This document shows positions 48,236 through 57,965 of a stretch of 64,000 bases of DNA, piece after piece (position 1 is the stretch's first letter; every line of letters starts with the position of its first letter). A program made the position numbers and the translations under genes. The DNA is taken from assembly GCA_035489755.1 (NCBI GenBank), contig DATGZK010000056.1, positions 1-64,000 of the forward strand. The letters are read 5' to 3'. The DNA is from UBA9160 sp035489755 (GTDB lineage Bacteria; Myxococcota_A; UBA9160). Under the pieces are notes generated by a model that searched no databases, was not told the origin of the DNA, and worked only from the letters and a program-made list of their open reading frames with translations.

Positions 48236-50689
48236 ATGGCGAAGATCAGGGCCTACAAGATCGCCGAAGAGCTGGGGCTCGACCGCAATGAGCTGGTCGA
48301 GAAGGCGCGCACGTTCGGCATCGATCTCAAAAGCCCGATGGCTTCGCTCGAGGATGCGGAAGTCCTGCTCCTGCGGGAGAAGCTGGGCGCCGCCAAGGCC
48401 CCAGCGGAGGTCGTAGAAGAGCGCGTCGCAAGCGGGAGCGGCACAGCCGTCATCCGGCGACGCAAGCGTGTTGCGCCCCCTCCGCCTCCGCTCCCCGAAC
48501 CCGGGGCTCCGCTTGTCAGCGAAGGCGCGCAGGCGCCGGCCCTGGAGCTGGCGGCCGAGCCCCTTGCGGCTCCCGAGGCGCCGCCCGCGCCCGAGGAGCG
48601 GGCCGAGCCGGTCGTCGCTCCGGAGCCCTCCGAAGAAGAAGCCGCGCGGGCACGCGCCGGCCTTCCGGCTCCGCCTGCGGCCGTGGCCGTGGGCGATGCC
48701 GAGGCCGCCGGTGCGGGTCCGGCGGGGGACCGCAAGGGCAAGCAGCGCAAGCGCGTGCGCGAGGTCGTGAACCTGCGCGAACAGGAGCAGATCGCACGAC
48801 AGGTGGCCGGTCGGGTCGCGGTGCGTCGGCCCGTGAGCGTGGATCCTCGGGCCTTTGTCTCGCCGCGCCGCAAGCGCCGGGATGCTCCGGCACCGGCGCG
48901 GCCCGCCGCCACCGCGGCACCGAAGACGACACGCCGGGCAATTCGCGTCGACGGTTCGGTCAGCGTGTCGGAGTTCGCGAAGCTGCTGGGTGTAAAGGCG
49001 CCCGAGCTTCAGGGACGCCTCATGGCGCTCGGCACCATGGTGGGCATCAACCAGACGATCGACCTGGAAACCGCTGCAAAAGTGGCGAGTGGCTACGGCT
49101 TCGAGGTGCAGGACGTGCGCTTCCGGGAGGAGGAGCTGCTCGCCCCCCAGGAGACCGGAGAACAGGAAACCGGAAATCTTGTGCCGCGGCCGCCCATCAT
49201 CACAGTGATGGGCCACGTCGACCACGGCAAGACCTCACTCCTCGACGCCCTGCGCAAGACCGATGTCGTTGCGGGCGAGGCCGGTGGCATCACCCAGCAC
49301 ATCGGCGCGTATCAAGTTTCGACCGGTGGACGCAAGCTCACCTTCATCGATACGCCGGGCCATGAGGCATTCACCATGATGCGCGCGCGCGGCGCGCAGG
49401 TCACGGACATCGTGGTGCTCGTCGTGGCGGCGACCGAAGGCATCATGCCGCAGACGGTGGAGGCGATCGATCACGCCAAGGCGGCGGACGTTCCGATCAT
49501 CGTCGCGGTCAACAAGATCGATCTGCCCGACGCCAATCCGCAGCTCACACGCCAGCGTCTTATGGAGCACGGGCTCGTCCCCGAGGAGTTCGGTGGCGAA
49601 ACCATCTGCGTCAACATCTCTGCGCTCAAGCGGACGGGACTTGAGCAGCTGCTGGAAATGATTCACCTGCAGGCGGAGGTGCTCGAGCTGCGCGCCGACC
49701 CCTCGCGGCGCGCCACAGGGGTCGTGCTCGAGGCGGAGCTCGACCGCGGACGTGGACCCGTCGCGACCGTGCTGGTGCAGGACGGCACCTTGCGCCGGGG
49801 CGACGTGCTCGTGGTCGGAACCGGCTTTGGGCGGGTTCGCCTCATGCAGGACGAGTTCGGGCACAAACTCGATGAGGCGGGGCCCGCGACGCCCGCCCAG
49901 GTGGTCGGGCTCTCGGCAGTGCCCGAAGCGGGCCAGGTCTTTCACGTCGTCGAAAGCGAGAGGGTCGGCAAAGAGATCGTCGAGCACCGGATCGCGGAGC
50001 TGCGGGGGCGGCCGGCCGAAGTGCGGCCACGGCTCTCGCTCGAGGACTTCTTCGCCCAGTCGCAAGATGGCGGGGTCAAGGAGCTCGCGATCGTTCTCAA
50101 GGCAGACGTGCAAGGCTCGCTCGAGGCCGTGCGCGACGCTCTCATCAAGCTCAGCACCGACGCGGTGAAGGTGGACGTCATTCACACTGGCGTCGGCGGC
50201 ATCACCGAAAGCGACGTCATGCTGGCGAAGGCCAGCAATGCCATCGTGATTGGGTTCCATGTGCGCCCGGACCCGGCCGCCCGCCGCGCGGCCGAGGGGC
50301 AGGGCGTGGATTTGCGCCTGTACCAGATCATCTACGAAGCCACCGACGATGTGCGCCGTGCCATGGCGGGCCTGCTGCCGCCGACCGTGAAGGAGGTGGT
50401 GCTCGGCCGGGCGGAAGTGCGCCGCACCTTCAGCGTTCCGAAGGTGGGCACGATCGGCGGTTCGTACGTCCTCGAGGGCCTCGTCCGACGCGGCGCACTC
50501 TGCCGCCTGATCCGGGACGGCGTTCAGATCTACGAAGGTCGAATCGGCTCGCTCAAGCGCTTCAAGGACGACGCCCGTGAGGTGCTGACGGGCTTCGAGT
50601 GCGGCATCGGCATCGACGGGTACAACGACCTCAAGGTCGGGGACGTGATCGAGGTCTACGCCCGCGAGGAGCAGCCGGCGACCCTCTGA
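48236..50689 (+). CDS. infB: Translation initiation factor IF-2
   Basis: 817 residues. The N-terminal IF2N helix bundle (IRAYKIAEELGLDRNELVEK) is followed by about 200 Pro/Ala/Glu-rich residues, a second IF2N-like segment near 240-300, and the GTPase domain near 318: G1 GHVDHGKTSLLDAL, G3 DTPGHEAF, G4 NKIDLPDA. Domains II-IV complete it. It brings fMet-tRNA to the 30S subunit. ATG 48236 starts the conserved IF2N domain; an upstream ATG at 48128 lies in the stem-loop and is rejected. Confidence 0.96.
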   Translation: MAKIRAYKIAEELGLDRNELVEKARTFGIDLKSPMASLEDAEVLLLREKLGAAKAPAEVVEERVASGSGTAVIRRRKRVAPPPPPLPEPGAPLVSEGAQAPALELAAEPLAAPEAPPAPEERAEPVVAPEPSEEEAARARAGLPAPPAAVAVGDAEAAGAGPAGDRKGKQRKRVREVVNLREQEQIARQVAGRVAVRRPVSVDPRAFVSPRRKRRDAPAPARPAATAAPKTTRRAIRVDGSVSVSEFAKLLGVKAPELQGRLMALGTMVGINQTIDLETAAKVASGYGFEVQDVRFREEELLAPQETGEQETGNLVPRPPIITVMGHVDHGKTSLLDALRKTDVVAGEAGGITQHIGAYQVSTGGRKLTFIDTPGHEAFTMMRARGAQVTDIVVLVVAATEGIMPQTVEAIDHAKAADVPIIVAVNKIDLPDANPQLTRQRLMEHGLVPEEFGGETICVNISALKRTGLEQLLEMIHLQAEVLELRADPSRRATGVVLEAELDRGRGPVATVLVQDGTLRRGDVLVVGTGFGRVRLMQDEFGHKLDEAGPATPAQVVGLSAVPEAGQVFHVVESERVGKEIVEHRIAELRGRPAEVRPRLSLEDFFAQSQDGGVKELAIVLKADVQGSLEAVRDALIKLSTDAVKVDVIHTGVGGITESDVMLAKASNAIVIGFHVRPDPAARRAAEGQGVDLRLYQIIYEATDDVRRAMAGLLPPTVKEVVLGRAEVRRTFSVPKVGTIGGSYVLEGLVRRGALCRLIRDGVQIYEGRIGSLKRFKDDAREVLTGFECGIGIDGYNDLKVGDVIEVYAREEQPATL

Positions 50690-51027
50690 TGATTGTGGGC
50701 GTCGCGATCGTCGAGCTCCACGTCCACGGCTCCCGATCGCTCAAGGAGAAGCGCGGAGTGGTGCGCAGCGTGATTCAGCGCGTGCGCAATCGCTTCGCCG
50801 TTTCTGTGGCGGAAGTGGGCGGTCAGGACACCTGGCAGCGCGCGCAGATCGGCATGACGACGGTGGGTGGCGACGCGCGCAGTGTGCGGGCGGCCCTGGA
50901 CCGGGCGGTCGAATTCATCGAAACCCTGGGCCTCGCCGAGGTCATGGACTCTGACGTGGACGTGCTCAGCGTTCCCCATCGAGGATTTGGGCCGGAACCG
51001 GACGAAGAGGAAGACGGGCAGGGCTAG
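50689..51027 (+). CDS. DUF503 (YlxP-like) protein
   Basis: 112 residues. It opens MIVGVAIVELHVHGSRSLKEKR and contains VIQRVRNRFAVSVAEV, the DUF503/YlxP signature. The family lies between infB and rbfA in many genomes and is thought to assist ribosome assembly, though the role is poorly defined. The ATG overlaps the infB stop (TGATG), and the stop abuts the rbfA start directly. The last 15 residues are acidic. Confidence 0.92.
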   Translation: MIVGVAIVELHVHGSRSLKEKRGVVRSVIQRVRNRFAVSVAEVGGQDTWQRAQIGMTTVGGDARSVRAALDRAVEFIETLGLAEVMDSDVDVLSVPHRGFGPEPDEEEDGQG

Positions 51028-51387
51028 ATGAGTCGCCGTACCGAGCGCCTCGGTGAGCAGCTTCGCGGCGAACTCGCGCGCCTCTTGCATGAAGAGGCTG
51101 CGGATCCGCGAATTCGTCTCGTGACGCTGACCCGCGTCGACGTCGCACCCGACCTCGCGCGGGCCGATATTTTTTGGAGCACCGTCGAGACTCCGAACTC
51201 ACCCTCGCTCGATGCGACGGCGGCGGGTCTTGAAAGAGCCGCTCCGTTCCTCCGTCACCGGCTGGCCGAGCAGATCCAGCTGCGGCGCACGCCGGAGCTT
51301 CATTTTCATCATGACCCCTCCCTCGCCCTCGGTGATCGGACGCTCGCGATTTTGCGCGAGCTGCGCGATGAGAAGCCCCGGGGATAG
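51028..51387 (+). CDS. rbfA: Ribosome-binding factor A
   Basis: 119 residues with a KH-like fold: RTERLGEQLRGELARLL at the start, VTLTRVDVAPDLARADIFW near 32-50 and PELHFHHDPS near 88-97. It helps mature the 17S rRNA 5' end in the 30S subunit. The nrnA/recJ-like DHH gene often found before truB is not present; 69 nt separate it from truB. Confidence 0.93.
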   Translation: MSRRTERLGEQLRGELARLLHEEAADPRIRLVTLTRVDVAPDLARADIFWSTVETPNSPSLDATAAGLERAAPFLRHRLAEQIQLRRTPELHFHHDPSLALGDRTLAILRELRDEKPRG

Positions 51388-51456
51388 CTCCGCAAAGGTG
51401 GAGTCCGCCGTGCACCGCCGAGGCGAGGTTCGCGCGCAAACGTCGCGAGCACGCCC

Positions 51457-52389
51457 ATGAGGGCCGAGACCCCCGGGCCGAGCGGCTTTCTGGTGGTGGA
51501 CAAGCCGGTGGGCTGGACCTCGCACGACGTGGTGGCTGCGGCGCGCGGCTGGCTGAAGACCCGCCGCGTCGGGCACCTCGGTACCCTCGATCCGCTGGCG
51601 ACTGGGGTCCTTCCGCTGGCCGTGCGCGAAGCCACGAAGCTCGTGCCCTTTCTCATGGGCGGTCGCAAACGCTACCACGCGGTGATCCGCCTTGGTGTCG
51701 AGACCGAGACGCTGGATGCACAGGGTTCGGTTCGAAGCACCCATACCGGTCCGCTGCCCGAGGTGGCCGCGGTCCAAAAGGCGCTCGCAACCTTCGAAGG
51801 CGAAATCCTCCAAACCCCGCCGATGTTCAGCGCACTGAAGCACCGCGGTGTGCCCCTCCACCGCCTCGCCCGGAAGGGACTCCATGTCGAGCGCGCCCCG
51901 CGCCGGGTTCGCGTGGACCGAATCTTGTGCCTGGGCTGCCCGCTTCCCGATCTCGAGCTGGAAATCGACTGTTCGTCGGGCACGTACATTCGCGCACTCG
52001 CCGCCGACCTCGGGACGCTGCTCGGCTGCGGCGCGCACCTCGCGGCGCTTCGGCGCCTCGCGAGCGGGCCCTTCTCTTTGGAGCACGCCCGGCAGCCGCA
52101 GGAACTCGCGCAGCTCGCTCCAGGGGCCGTGGCGGCGCTGCTGATTCCCCCGGCGGCCGCCCTTGGCTTTCCCGTCCTCCGGCTCGCGGGTGCCGAGGCG
52201 CGCCGGGTCGCCCACGGCGGGGAAATCCCCGCTCCCGCTGGGCTTTCCTTGGCGGGCGCGAAGATCGCTGCCCTCGATCCCGAGGGCGTCCTCCTGGCCG
52301 TGCTCGAGCTTCGTGCCAATCGCGCGCTGCGGCCGCTGCGCGTCGTCGGGGTCTGGCCGCGGGTTGCCCCGAACACCCCCCTCTGTTAA
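51457..52389 (+). CDS. truB: tRNA pseudouridine-55 synthase TruB
   Basis: 310 residues. GFLVVDKPVGWTSHDVV near 10, catalytic Asp in GTLDPLATGVLPLAV near 47 and the RALAADLG segment near 180 identify TruB; the C-terminal PUA-like part is short. It makes the invariant pseudouridine of the T-loop. It ends 30 nt before rpsO. Confidence 0.95.
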   Translation: MRAETPGPSGFLVVDKPVGWTSHDVVAAARGWLKTRRVGHLGTLDPLATGVLPLAVREATKLVPFLMGGRKRYHAVIRLGVETETLDAQGSVRSTHTGPLPEVAAVQKALATFEGEILQTPPMFSALKHRGVPLHRLARKGLHVERAPRRVRVDRILCLGCPLPDLELEIDCSSGTYIRALAADLGTLLGCGAHLAALRRLASGPFSLEHARQPQELAQLAPGAVAALLIPPAAALGFPVLRLAGAEARRVAHGGEIPAPAGLSLAGAKIAALDPEGVLLAVLELRANRALRPLRVVGVWPRVAPNTPLC

Positions 52390-52419
52390 ACCTCTCGCGC
52401 ACTTGGAGGAGCTATCGCG

Positions 52420-52686
52420 TTGGTTTCGGCGCAGCGCAAGAATGCCTTGATCGAGTCCTTTCGCACGCACCAGTCGGATACCGGATCTCCGGAGGTTCAG
52501 GTTGCGCTCCTCACCGAGCGCATCAACGAACTGTCCGAACACTTCAAGACCCACAAGAAAGATCACCATTCCCGCCGCGGCCTGCTCAAGATTGTGAGCC
52601 AGCGCCGACGGCTCCTCGATTACCTCCGGAGGTACGACGCGGGCCGCTATCAGGCCCTGATCGAGCGCCTCGGCCTTCGACGCTAG
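52420..52686 (+). CDS. rpsO: 30S ribosomal protein S15
   Basis: 88 residues. TGSPEVQVALLTERI near 22, HFKTHKKDHHSRRGLLKIVSQR near 41-62 and LLDYLRRYD are S15 signatures. The start is a TTG at 52420 with a good GGAGGAG site 7 nt upstream; no ATG or GTG is available nearby. S15 binds 16S rRNA and in many bacteria is co-transcribed with pnp, as here. Confidence 0.95.
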   Translation: MVSAQRKNALIESFRTHQSDTGSPEVQVALLTERINELSEHFKTHKKDHHSRRGLLKIVSQRRRLLDYLRRYDAGRYQALIERLGLRR

Positions 52687-52792
52687 GCGCCTTCGAGTTC
52701 GAAAGTCCGAAAAGCCCGTAGACCGGATCGCCCAAGTCGGGCGGTGCGGTTCCCGAGCGGCGGCGCAGAGCGTCGTTCTGGGAGCCGATCAA

Positions 52793-52867
52793 GGAATGTG
52801 GGAGTCCGCCATACGCGAAGTGATGGAACCTCCGCCTCGGCTTCGCGCATCGCAGATCCCGCATTCC
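52793..52867 (+). promoter_or_regulatory. Long hairpin in the pnp leader
   Basis: An outer 11-bp stem (52793-52803 with 52857-52867, one G-U) and an inner 7-bp stem (52814-52820 with 52841-52847). It lies in the 262-nt rpsO-pnp gap, 81 nt before the pnp start. E. coli pnp mRNA is cut by RNase III in a leader stem-loop and then repressed by its own product; this structure sits where such a site would be. A smaller 5-bp hairpin is at 52729-52743. Confidence 0.5.
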
Positions 52868-52948
52868 TTCTTCCTTCGCTCCCCGAAACACCTCCGCATC
52901 GCCTCGTAGCTCCAGCCCCTGGCGGGCCGGAGAGGAGATCCTGATCCC

Positions 52949-55132
52949 ATGCCTTATTGGTTCCGACCCGAGACCGTGACGTTTGACGTCGGTGGTCGTT
53001 CGATGACGATTGAAACCGGCCGCATGGCCAAGCAGGCCGCAGGGGCGGCGCTTGTGAGCTACGGCGAAACGGTCGTGCTGGTGACGGCCACCACCGCCAA
53101 GCCGCGCGAGGGGATCGACTTCTTCCCGCTGACCGTGGATTTCGTGGAGAAGACCTCGGCTGCGGGCAAGATCCCCGGCGGATTCTTCAAGCGCGAGGGT
53201 CGCCTGGCAGATCGCGAGGTCTTGGTCTCTCGCTTCATTGACCGCGCGATTCGGCCGCTGTTCCCGGACGGGTACCGCGACGAGACCCAGATCACCGCGA
53301 CCGTGCTCTCCGCCGACGGCGAGAACCATCCCGACATTCCCGCTTTCATCGGGGCGTCGGCCGCACTCGTGCTCTCGGAGATCCCGTTTCTCGGCCCGAT
53401 CGCCGCGGTCCGGGTCGGCCGGATCGACGGCAAGCTCGTCGTCAATCCGCTCCACTCCCAGCTCCAAGGCTCCGACCTCGACCTCGTGGTCGCCGGCAGC
53501 CGCAGCGCGCTCGTGATGGTCGAAGGGAGTGCCCAGGAGGTTGCGGAGCGCGAGCTCCTGGAGGCGCTGCAGTTCGCGCACGCGGCTCTGCTGCCACAGA
53601 TCGACGCCCAGGGGGACCTCCAGGTCCGCGCGGGCAAGGCGAAGCGGGTGCTTCCGCCTCCCGCGGACCCCTCCGCGCTTTTTGCCCGCGTGCGTGCGCT
53701 CGGGCAAGAGCGACTGCGCGAGGCCGTGTGCATCCCGACCAAGGGCGAGCGCTATACGGCGATTCGAGAGGTGGAGTCGAGCGTCGTCGAGACGGTGGCC
53801 AGCGAGTATCGCAGCGAGCGCGTCGCCTTGGACACGCTCGAAGCCGTGGAGAAGCGACGCGAGGGATACCGTTCGCTCGTCGAAACGACCAAGGCGCTGC
53901 TCCACGACCTGCGCTCTGAGCTGATGCGCGAGCGCATCTTGAGCGAAGGCAAACGCATCGATGGCAGGAGCACAACGGAGATCCGCCCGATTGCTTGCGA
54001 GGTGCACGTGGTTCCACGCGCACACGGTACCGGCCTCTTTACGCGCGGCGAGACACAAGCTCTTGTCTACACCACACTCGGCAGCGCCGATGACGAGCAG
54101 ACGATTGACGCGCTGACGGAGCGCTACCAGAAACAGTTTCTCCTGCACTACAACTTCCCGCCCTTCTCGGTCGGGGAAGCGAGGCCGCTGCGAGGCCCGG
54201 GCCGGCGCGAGGTCGGGCACGGCAACCTCGCCGAGCGGGCCCTCAAGGCGGTGCTGCCGAAGCATGAGGATTTTCCGTACACGATCCGCATCGTCTCCGA
54301 GACGCTCGAGTCCAACGGTTCCTCGTCGATGGCGACGATCTGCGGCGGGACGCTGTCGCTGATCGATGCCGGTGTCCCGATCAGAGCACCGGTCGCGGGC
54401 ATCGCCATGGGGCTAATCCAGGAGGGCCACCGCGTGGCGGTGCTCTCGGACATCCTCGGGGACGAAGACCACCTGGGCGACATGGACTTCAAGGTCGCGG
54501 GTACGCGCGGTGGCGTTACGGCCCTGCAGATGGACATCAAGATCCCGGCCGTGGATTGGGAGGTGATGGAGCGCGCTCTCGAGCAGGCGCGGGCAGGGCG
54601 TCTGCACATTCTCGACGCCATGGAACGGGAAATCGGGAGCGAGCTCTCCGGTCTTTCCGCGCGCCCCGAGCTCTCCCGCTACGCGCCGCGCCTGGAAGTG
54701 ATCTGGATCAAACCCGACCGAATCCGCGACGTGATCGGTCCAGGCGGGCGCGTGATTCGAGCCATCCAGGAAACGACCGGGGCAAAGATCGACATCGAAG
54801 ATTCGGGTCGGGTCACGATCTTCTCGCCGGACCACGACGCGCTCGAGCGCTGCCGCGGCATGGTGCAGGAGCTGACGCAGGAGGCGGAGATCGGCCGGGT
54901 CTACCTCGCGAAAGTGAAGCGGATCACGGACTTCGGTGCGTTCGCGGAAATCTTCCCCGGCACCGACGGGCTCATCCACATCAGCCACCTCGCGGAAGCT
55001 CGTGTGGAGCGTGTGACCGACGTGGTGCAGGAGGGCGATGAGGTGCTGGCCAAGTGCATCGACATCGACCCGACCGGCCGCATCCGGCTCTCGCGCAAGG
55101 AGGCCTTGGCCGACGTCGCAGCCAAGGTCTGA
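52949..55132 (+). CDS. pnp: Polyribonucleotide nucleotidyltransferase (PNPase)
   Basis: 727 residues. Two RNase PH domains (FFPLTVDFVEKTSAAGKIPGG near 53; FPPFSVGEARPLRGPGRREVG near 405), the GDEDHLGDMDFKVAGT catalytic region near 505, a KH domain (IRDVIGPGGRVIRAIQ near 592) and an S1 domain (VKRITDFGAFAEIFPG near 655). It degrades RNA 3' to 5' using phosphate. The stop overlaps the dut start (TGATG). Confidence 0.97.
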   Translation: MPYWFRPETVTFDVGGRSMTIETGRMAKQAAGAALVSYGETVVLVTATTAKPREGIDFFPLTVDFVEKTSAAGKIPGGFFKREGRLADREVLVSRFIDRAIRPLFPDGYRDETQITATVLSADGENHPDIPAFIGASAALVLSEIPFLGPIAAVRVGRIDGKLVVNPLHSQLQGSDLDLVVAGSRSALVMVEGSAQEVAERELLEALQFAHAALLPQIDAQGDLQVRAGKAKRVLPPPADPSALFARVRALGQERLREAVCIPTKGERYTAIREVESSVVETVASEYRSERVALDTLEAVEKRREGYRSLVETTKALLHDLRSELMRERILSEGKRIDGRSTTEIRPIACEVHVVPRAHGTGLFTRGETQALVYTTLGSADDEQTIDALTERYQKQFLLHYNFPPFSVGEARPLRGPGRREVGHGNLAERALKAVLPKHEDFPYTIRIVSETLESNGSSSMATICGGTLSLIDAGVPIRAPVAGIAMGLIQEGHRVAVLSDILGDEDHLGDMDFKVAGTRGGVTALQMDIKIPAVDWEVMERALEQARAGRLHILDAMEREIGSELSGLSARPELSRYAPRLEVIWIKPDRIRDVIGPGGRVIRAIQETTGAKIDIEDSGRVTIFSPDHDALERCRGMVQELTQEAEIGRVYLAKVKRITDFGAFAEIFPGTDGLIHISHLAEARVERVTDVVQEGDEVLAKCIDIDPTGRIRLSRKEALADVAAKV

Positions 55133-55662
55133 TGCCGGCGCGGCGCGGGCAGGGGGGGCGCACGCGCCGAGTGCGCATCGCGCGTTTGCCCGGGGCGGAG
55201 GATCTTGGGCTCCCGGCGCCTTCGACTCCAGGTGCAGCCGGCCTCGACCTGCCGGCGGCCGTGGATGGCGAGCTGGTGATCGAACCGGGCGCCCGCGCGC
55301 TTATCCCCACGGGTTTCGCGATCGCGGTGCCGCCGGGTCTTGAGGGGCAGGTGCGCCCCCGCAGCGGCCTTGCCCTCCACCACGGCATCGTGCTCCCCAA
55401 CGCGCCAGGCACGATAGACTCCGACTATCGCGGGGAGGTGAAGGTCATTCTGCAAAACACGGGTCACGAATCGTTCGTCGTCAAGCGCGGCGAGCGGATC
55501 GCGCAGCTCGTCTTCGCGCCGGTCGAGCGCATCGCCTGGCGCGAGGTCACGGCGCTCGACCCGACTGCCCGGGGAGACGGAGGCTTTGGCCACACGGGCA
55601 GAGCCGTGAGTCCTGCGGTCGGGAGCCGCCCGAGGCGGGCAAAGCCCCGAGGCCCGAGATGA
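55132..55662 (+). CDS. dut: dUTP diphosphatase
   Basis: 176 residues. The five dUTPase motifs are seen: AAGLDLPA near 36, PRSGLALHHGIVLPN near 80, GTIDSDYRGEVKVILQN near 96, RGERIAQLVF near 122 and GDGGFGHTG near 149, the last being the mobile flap. It removes dUTP so that uracil is not built into DNA. About 20 basic residues precede the core and 20 follow the flap. It overlaps pnp and cdsA. Confidence 0.94.
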   Translation: MPARRGQGGRTRRVRIARLPGAEDLGLPAPSTPGAAGLDLPAAVDGELVIEPGARALIPTGFAIAVPPGLEGQVRPRSGLALHHGIVLPNAPGTIDSDYRGEVKVILQNTGHESFVVKRGERIAQLVFAPVERIAWREVTALDPTARGDGGFGHTGRAVSPAVGSRPRRAKPRGPR

Positions 55663-56639
55663 CCGCACCGTCGAGCGAGCTTGCCGAGCCGGGCAGTGAT
55701 GGCATCCATCCGCGGCCGCCGACACCGGTGCCCCCGCCGAAGACCACGGGCTCAAGCAACCTCGCGCTTCGGCTGGTCACGGCGGCGATCCTCGTTCCCG
55801 CGCTCATTTACACCATCTGGGTAGGCGGACTTCTCTATCTCGCCGTGATCATCGGGATTGTGCTCCTCGGCCTGCGCGAGTTCTACGGCCTGATCGAGGA
55901 CAAAGGGGCCCAGCCCCTCGTCGGCTTTGGCTTTGCGGCCGGCGCCGCGATCCCGGTCGTCGCGTACGTCGGAAACGAGTACCACGCCACGATCCTCATG
56001 ACCGCGACGCTCTTGGCGGTGATGGTGGCGCAGGTCGGGAAAGCCCAGATCACAGAGGCCCTGTCCAGCATCTCTGGGACCTTTTTTGGCGTCTTCTATG
56101 TGGGCTGGCTGCTCTCCCATGCCGTCGTGCTGCGTCAGTTCCACGACGTGGTGTTGGCGAAGTGGGGCGCTGCCGCGGCGGCGAGCATTTCGCCCGAGGC
56201 GGGCGCGTTCTACATGTTCTACACGGTCACCACCGTCGTGATGTGCGACGTCGGGGCCTACTTCGGCGGTCGCGCCTGGGGCCGTCGCAAGCTGGCGCCC
56301 CAGATCAGTCCTTCAAAGACTGTGGAGGGCGCTCTCAGCGGGATCGGGGTGGGAATCGGCTCGGGCCTGATCGCGAAGGGGGTTTTCGATCTGGCCTGGC
56401 CGAGCATGTCTCGAGACTTCTCGTGGCTTGCGGCGCTGCTGTTTGCACTCGTTCTTTCGATCGTCGGCATCATCGGCGATCTCGTGGAGTCGCTTTTGAA
56501 ACGTGACGCACGTGTCAAGGACACGGGGAGATTGCTGCCGGGGATGGGCGGCGTGCTGGACCGGATCGATTCGAATCTTCTGGCGATTCCCGTCATGTAC
56601 TATGGGCTTCTGGCCTACACCTACTTGCGCGTAGGCTGA
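55659..56639 (+). CDS. cdsA: Phosphatidate cytidylyltransferase
   Basis: 326 residues. A Pro-rich 30-residue lead precedes about eight membrane helices. The CTP/Mg motif occurs as GRRKLAPQISPSKTVEGALSG near 208 and, at the end, GDLVESLLKRDARVKD with GMGGVLDRIDS (near 270-306), the cdsA signature. It makes CDP-diacylglycerol from phosphatidic acid at the inner membrane. The ATG overlaps the dut stop; purB follows after 18 nt. uppS and dxr, its frequent partners, are absent. Confidence 0.94.
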   Translation: MTAPSSELAEPGSDGIHPRPPTPVPPPKTTGSSNLALRLVTAAILVPALIYTIWVGGLLYLAVIIGIVLLGLREFYGLIEDKGAQPLVGFGFAAGAAIPVVAYVGNEYHATILMTATLLAVMVAQVGKAQITEALSSISGTFFGVFYVGWLLSHAVVLRQFHDVVLAKWGAAAAASISPEAGAFYMFYTVTTVVMCDVGAYFGGRAWGRRKLAPQISPSKTVEGALSGIGVGIGSGLIAKGVFDLAWPSMSRDFSWLAALLFALVLSIVGIIGDLVESLLKRDARVKDTGRLLPGMGGVLDRIDSNLLAIPVMYYGLLAYTYLRVG

Positions 56640-56657
56640 GCGCTCGGAGAGCCTAGG

Positions 56658-57965
56658 ATGATCGATCGCTACTCACGGCCAGAGATGCAGGCCCTTTGGA
56701 GCGAGGAGGCGAAGTATCGCCGCTGGCTCGAAGTCGAAATCACCGTATGCGAGGTCCTGGCCGAGGCCGGGCTGATTCCTTCCCGGGACGTCGAGAAGAT
56801 CAAGGCCAAGGCGGCCTTCAACGTCGCACGCATCGAGGCCATTGAGCGCGAAGTGCGGCACGACGTCATCGCATTTCTGACAAACGTCGCCGAATCCGTC
56901 GGCCCGGAGGCGCGCTGGCTCCACTACGGGATGACGTCGAGTGACGTGCTCGACACCGCCCTCGCCCTGCAGCTCCGAGACGCGGGGCGCTTGCTTCAAA
57001 GAGGCGTCGAGCGCGTGATTTCTGCCTTGCGCCGGCGCGCCCTCGAACACCGGCGGACGCCCATCGTGGGACGCACCCACGGCATCCACGCCGAACCCAC
57101 GACCTTTGGCCTCAAGCTCCTCGTCTTCCACGAGGAGATGCGACGCAACCGAGTTCGCCTCGAGCGCGCGCTCGAGGACGTGTGCGTCGGAAAGATCTCG
57201 GGAGCGGTGGGGACCTTTGGGCACTTCGAGCCGCGCGTGGAGGAGGAGGTCTGTCGACGGCTCGGGATCGGCTTCGAGCCGGTGGCGACGCAGGTGGTGC
57301 AGCGCGATCGCCATGCCGCTCTCGTCGCGACCCTTGCGGTCCTCGCATCCTCCCTCGACAAGTTCGCCGTCGAGCTTCGCCACCTCGCGCGCACCGAGGT
57401 GGGCGAGGTGGAGGAAGAGTTCGGCGCCGGCCAAAAGGGCTCGTCTGCCATGCCTCACAAGCGCAACCCTTGGCGCCTCGAGAACCTGTCGGGGTTGGCT
57501 CGGGTGGTGCGCGGCTACGCGGTTTCGGCGCTCGAGAATGTCGCGCTCTGGCACGAGCGCGACATCAGCAACTCCTCGGTCGAGCGCGTCGTCCTGCCCG
57601 ATGCGACGCTCGCCCTCGATTTCATGCTTCAGCGCTTTGCACAGCTCGTCGAGACGCTGGTGGTCCACCCCGAACGCATGCGGGCGAATCTTCTCTCGAG
57701 CCACGGCCTCGTCTTCAGCGGGCAGCTTCTCGTCGCCCTCGCGGCGCAAGGTCTTTCCCGAGAGGAGGCCTACCGGCTGGTCCAGGGCCATGCCATGGAG
57801 GCCTTTGAGACGGGCGGAGACTTCCGGGAGCGCATTCTCGCTGACAAGGCGATCGCAAAGGTGTTGTCTCAAGAGGAAATCCACCGCGTGTTCTCGCTCG
57901 ACGAGGCGCTCCGCCACGTGGACGCCATCTTCGAGCGCACACTGCGAGAGGGAGGCGCGGGATGA
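56658..57965 (+). CDS. purB: Adenylosuccinate lyase
   Basis: 435 residues of the fumarase/aspartase superfamily. HYGMTSSDVLDTALALQL near 91, GRTHGIHAEPTTFG near 138 and the mobile catalytic loop GQKGSSAMPHKRNPWRLEN near 257 are diagnostic. It acts twice in purine synthesis, on SAICAR and adenylosuccinate. It opens the pur cluster and overlaps purS (ATGA). Confidence 0.96.
   Translation: MIDRYSRPEMQALWSEEAKYRRWLEVEITVCEVLAEAGLIPSRDVEKIKAKAAFNVARIEAIEREVRHDVIAFLTNVAESVGPEARWLHYGMTSSDVLDTALALQLRDAGRLLQRGVERVISALRRRALEHRRTPIVGRTHGIHAEPTTFGLKLLVFHEEMRRNRVRLERALEDVCVGKISGAVGTFGHFEPRVEEEVCRRLGIGFEPVATQVVQRDRHAALVATLAVLASSLDKFAVELRHLARTEVGEVEEEFGAGQKGSSAMPHKRNPWRLENLSGLARVVRGYAVSALENVALWHERDISNSSVERVVLPDATLALDFMLQRFAQLVETLVVHPERMRANLLSSHGLVFSGQLLVALAAQGLSREEAYRLVQGHAMEAFETGGDFRERILADKAIAKVLSQEEIHRVFSLDEALRHVDAIFERTLREGGAG

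Noticed and set aside
46718..49225. An 835-codon minus-strand frame
   Set aside because: It is antisense to nusA and infB, whose motifs are complete; the product is low-complexity and unlike any known family.
52586..54265. A 559-codon minus-strand frame
   Set aside because: It is antisense to rpsO and pnp; both plus-strand genes are complete and conserved.
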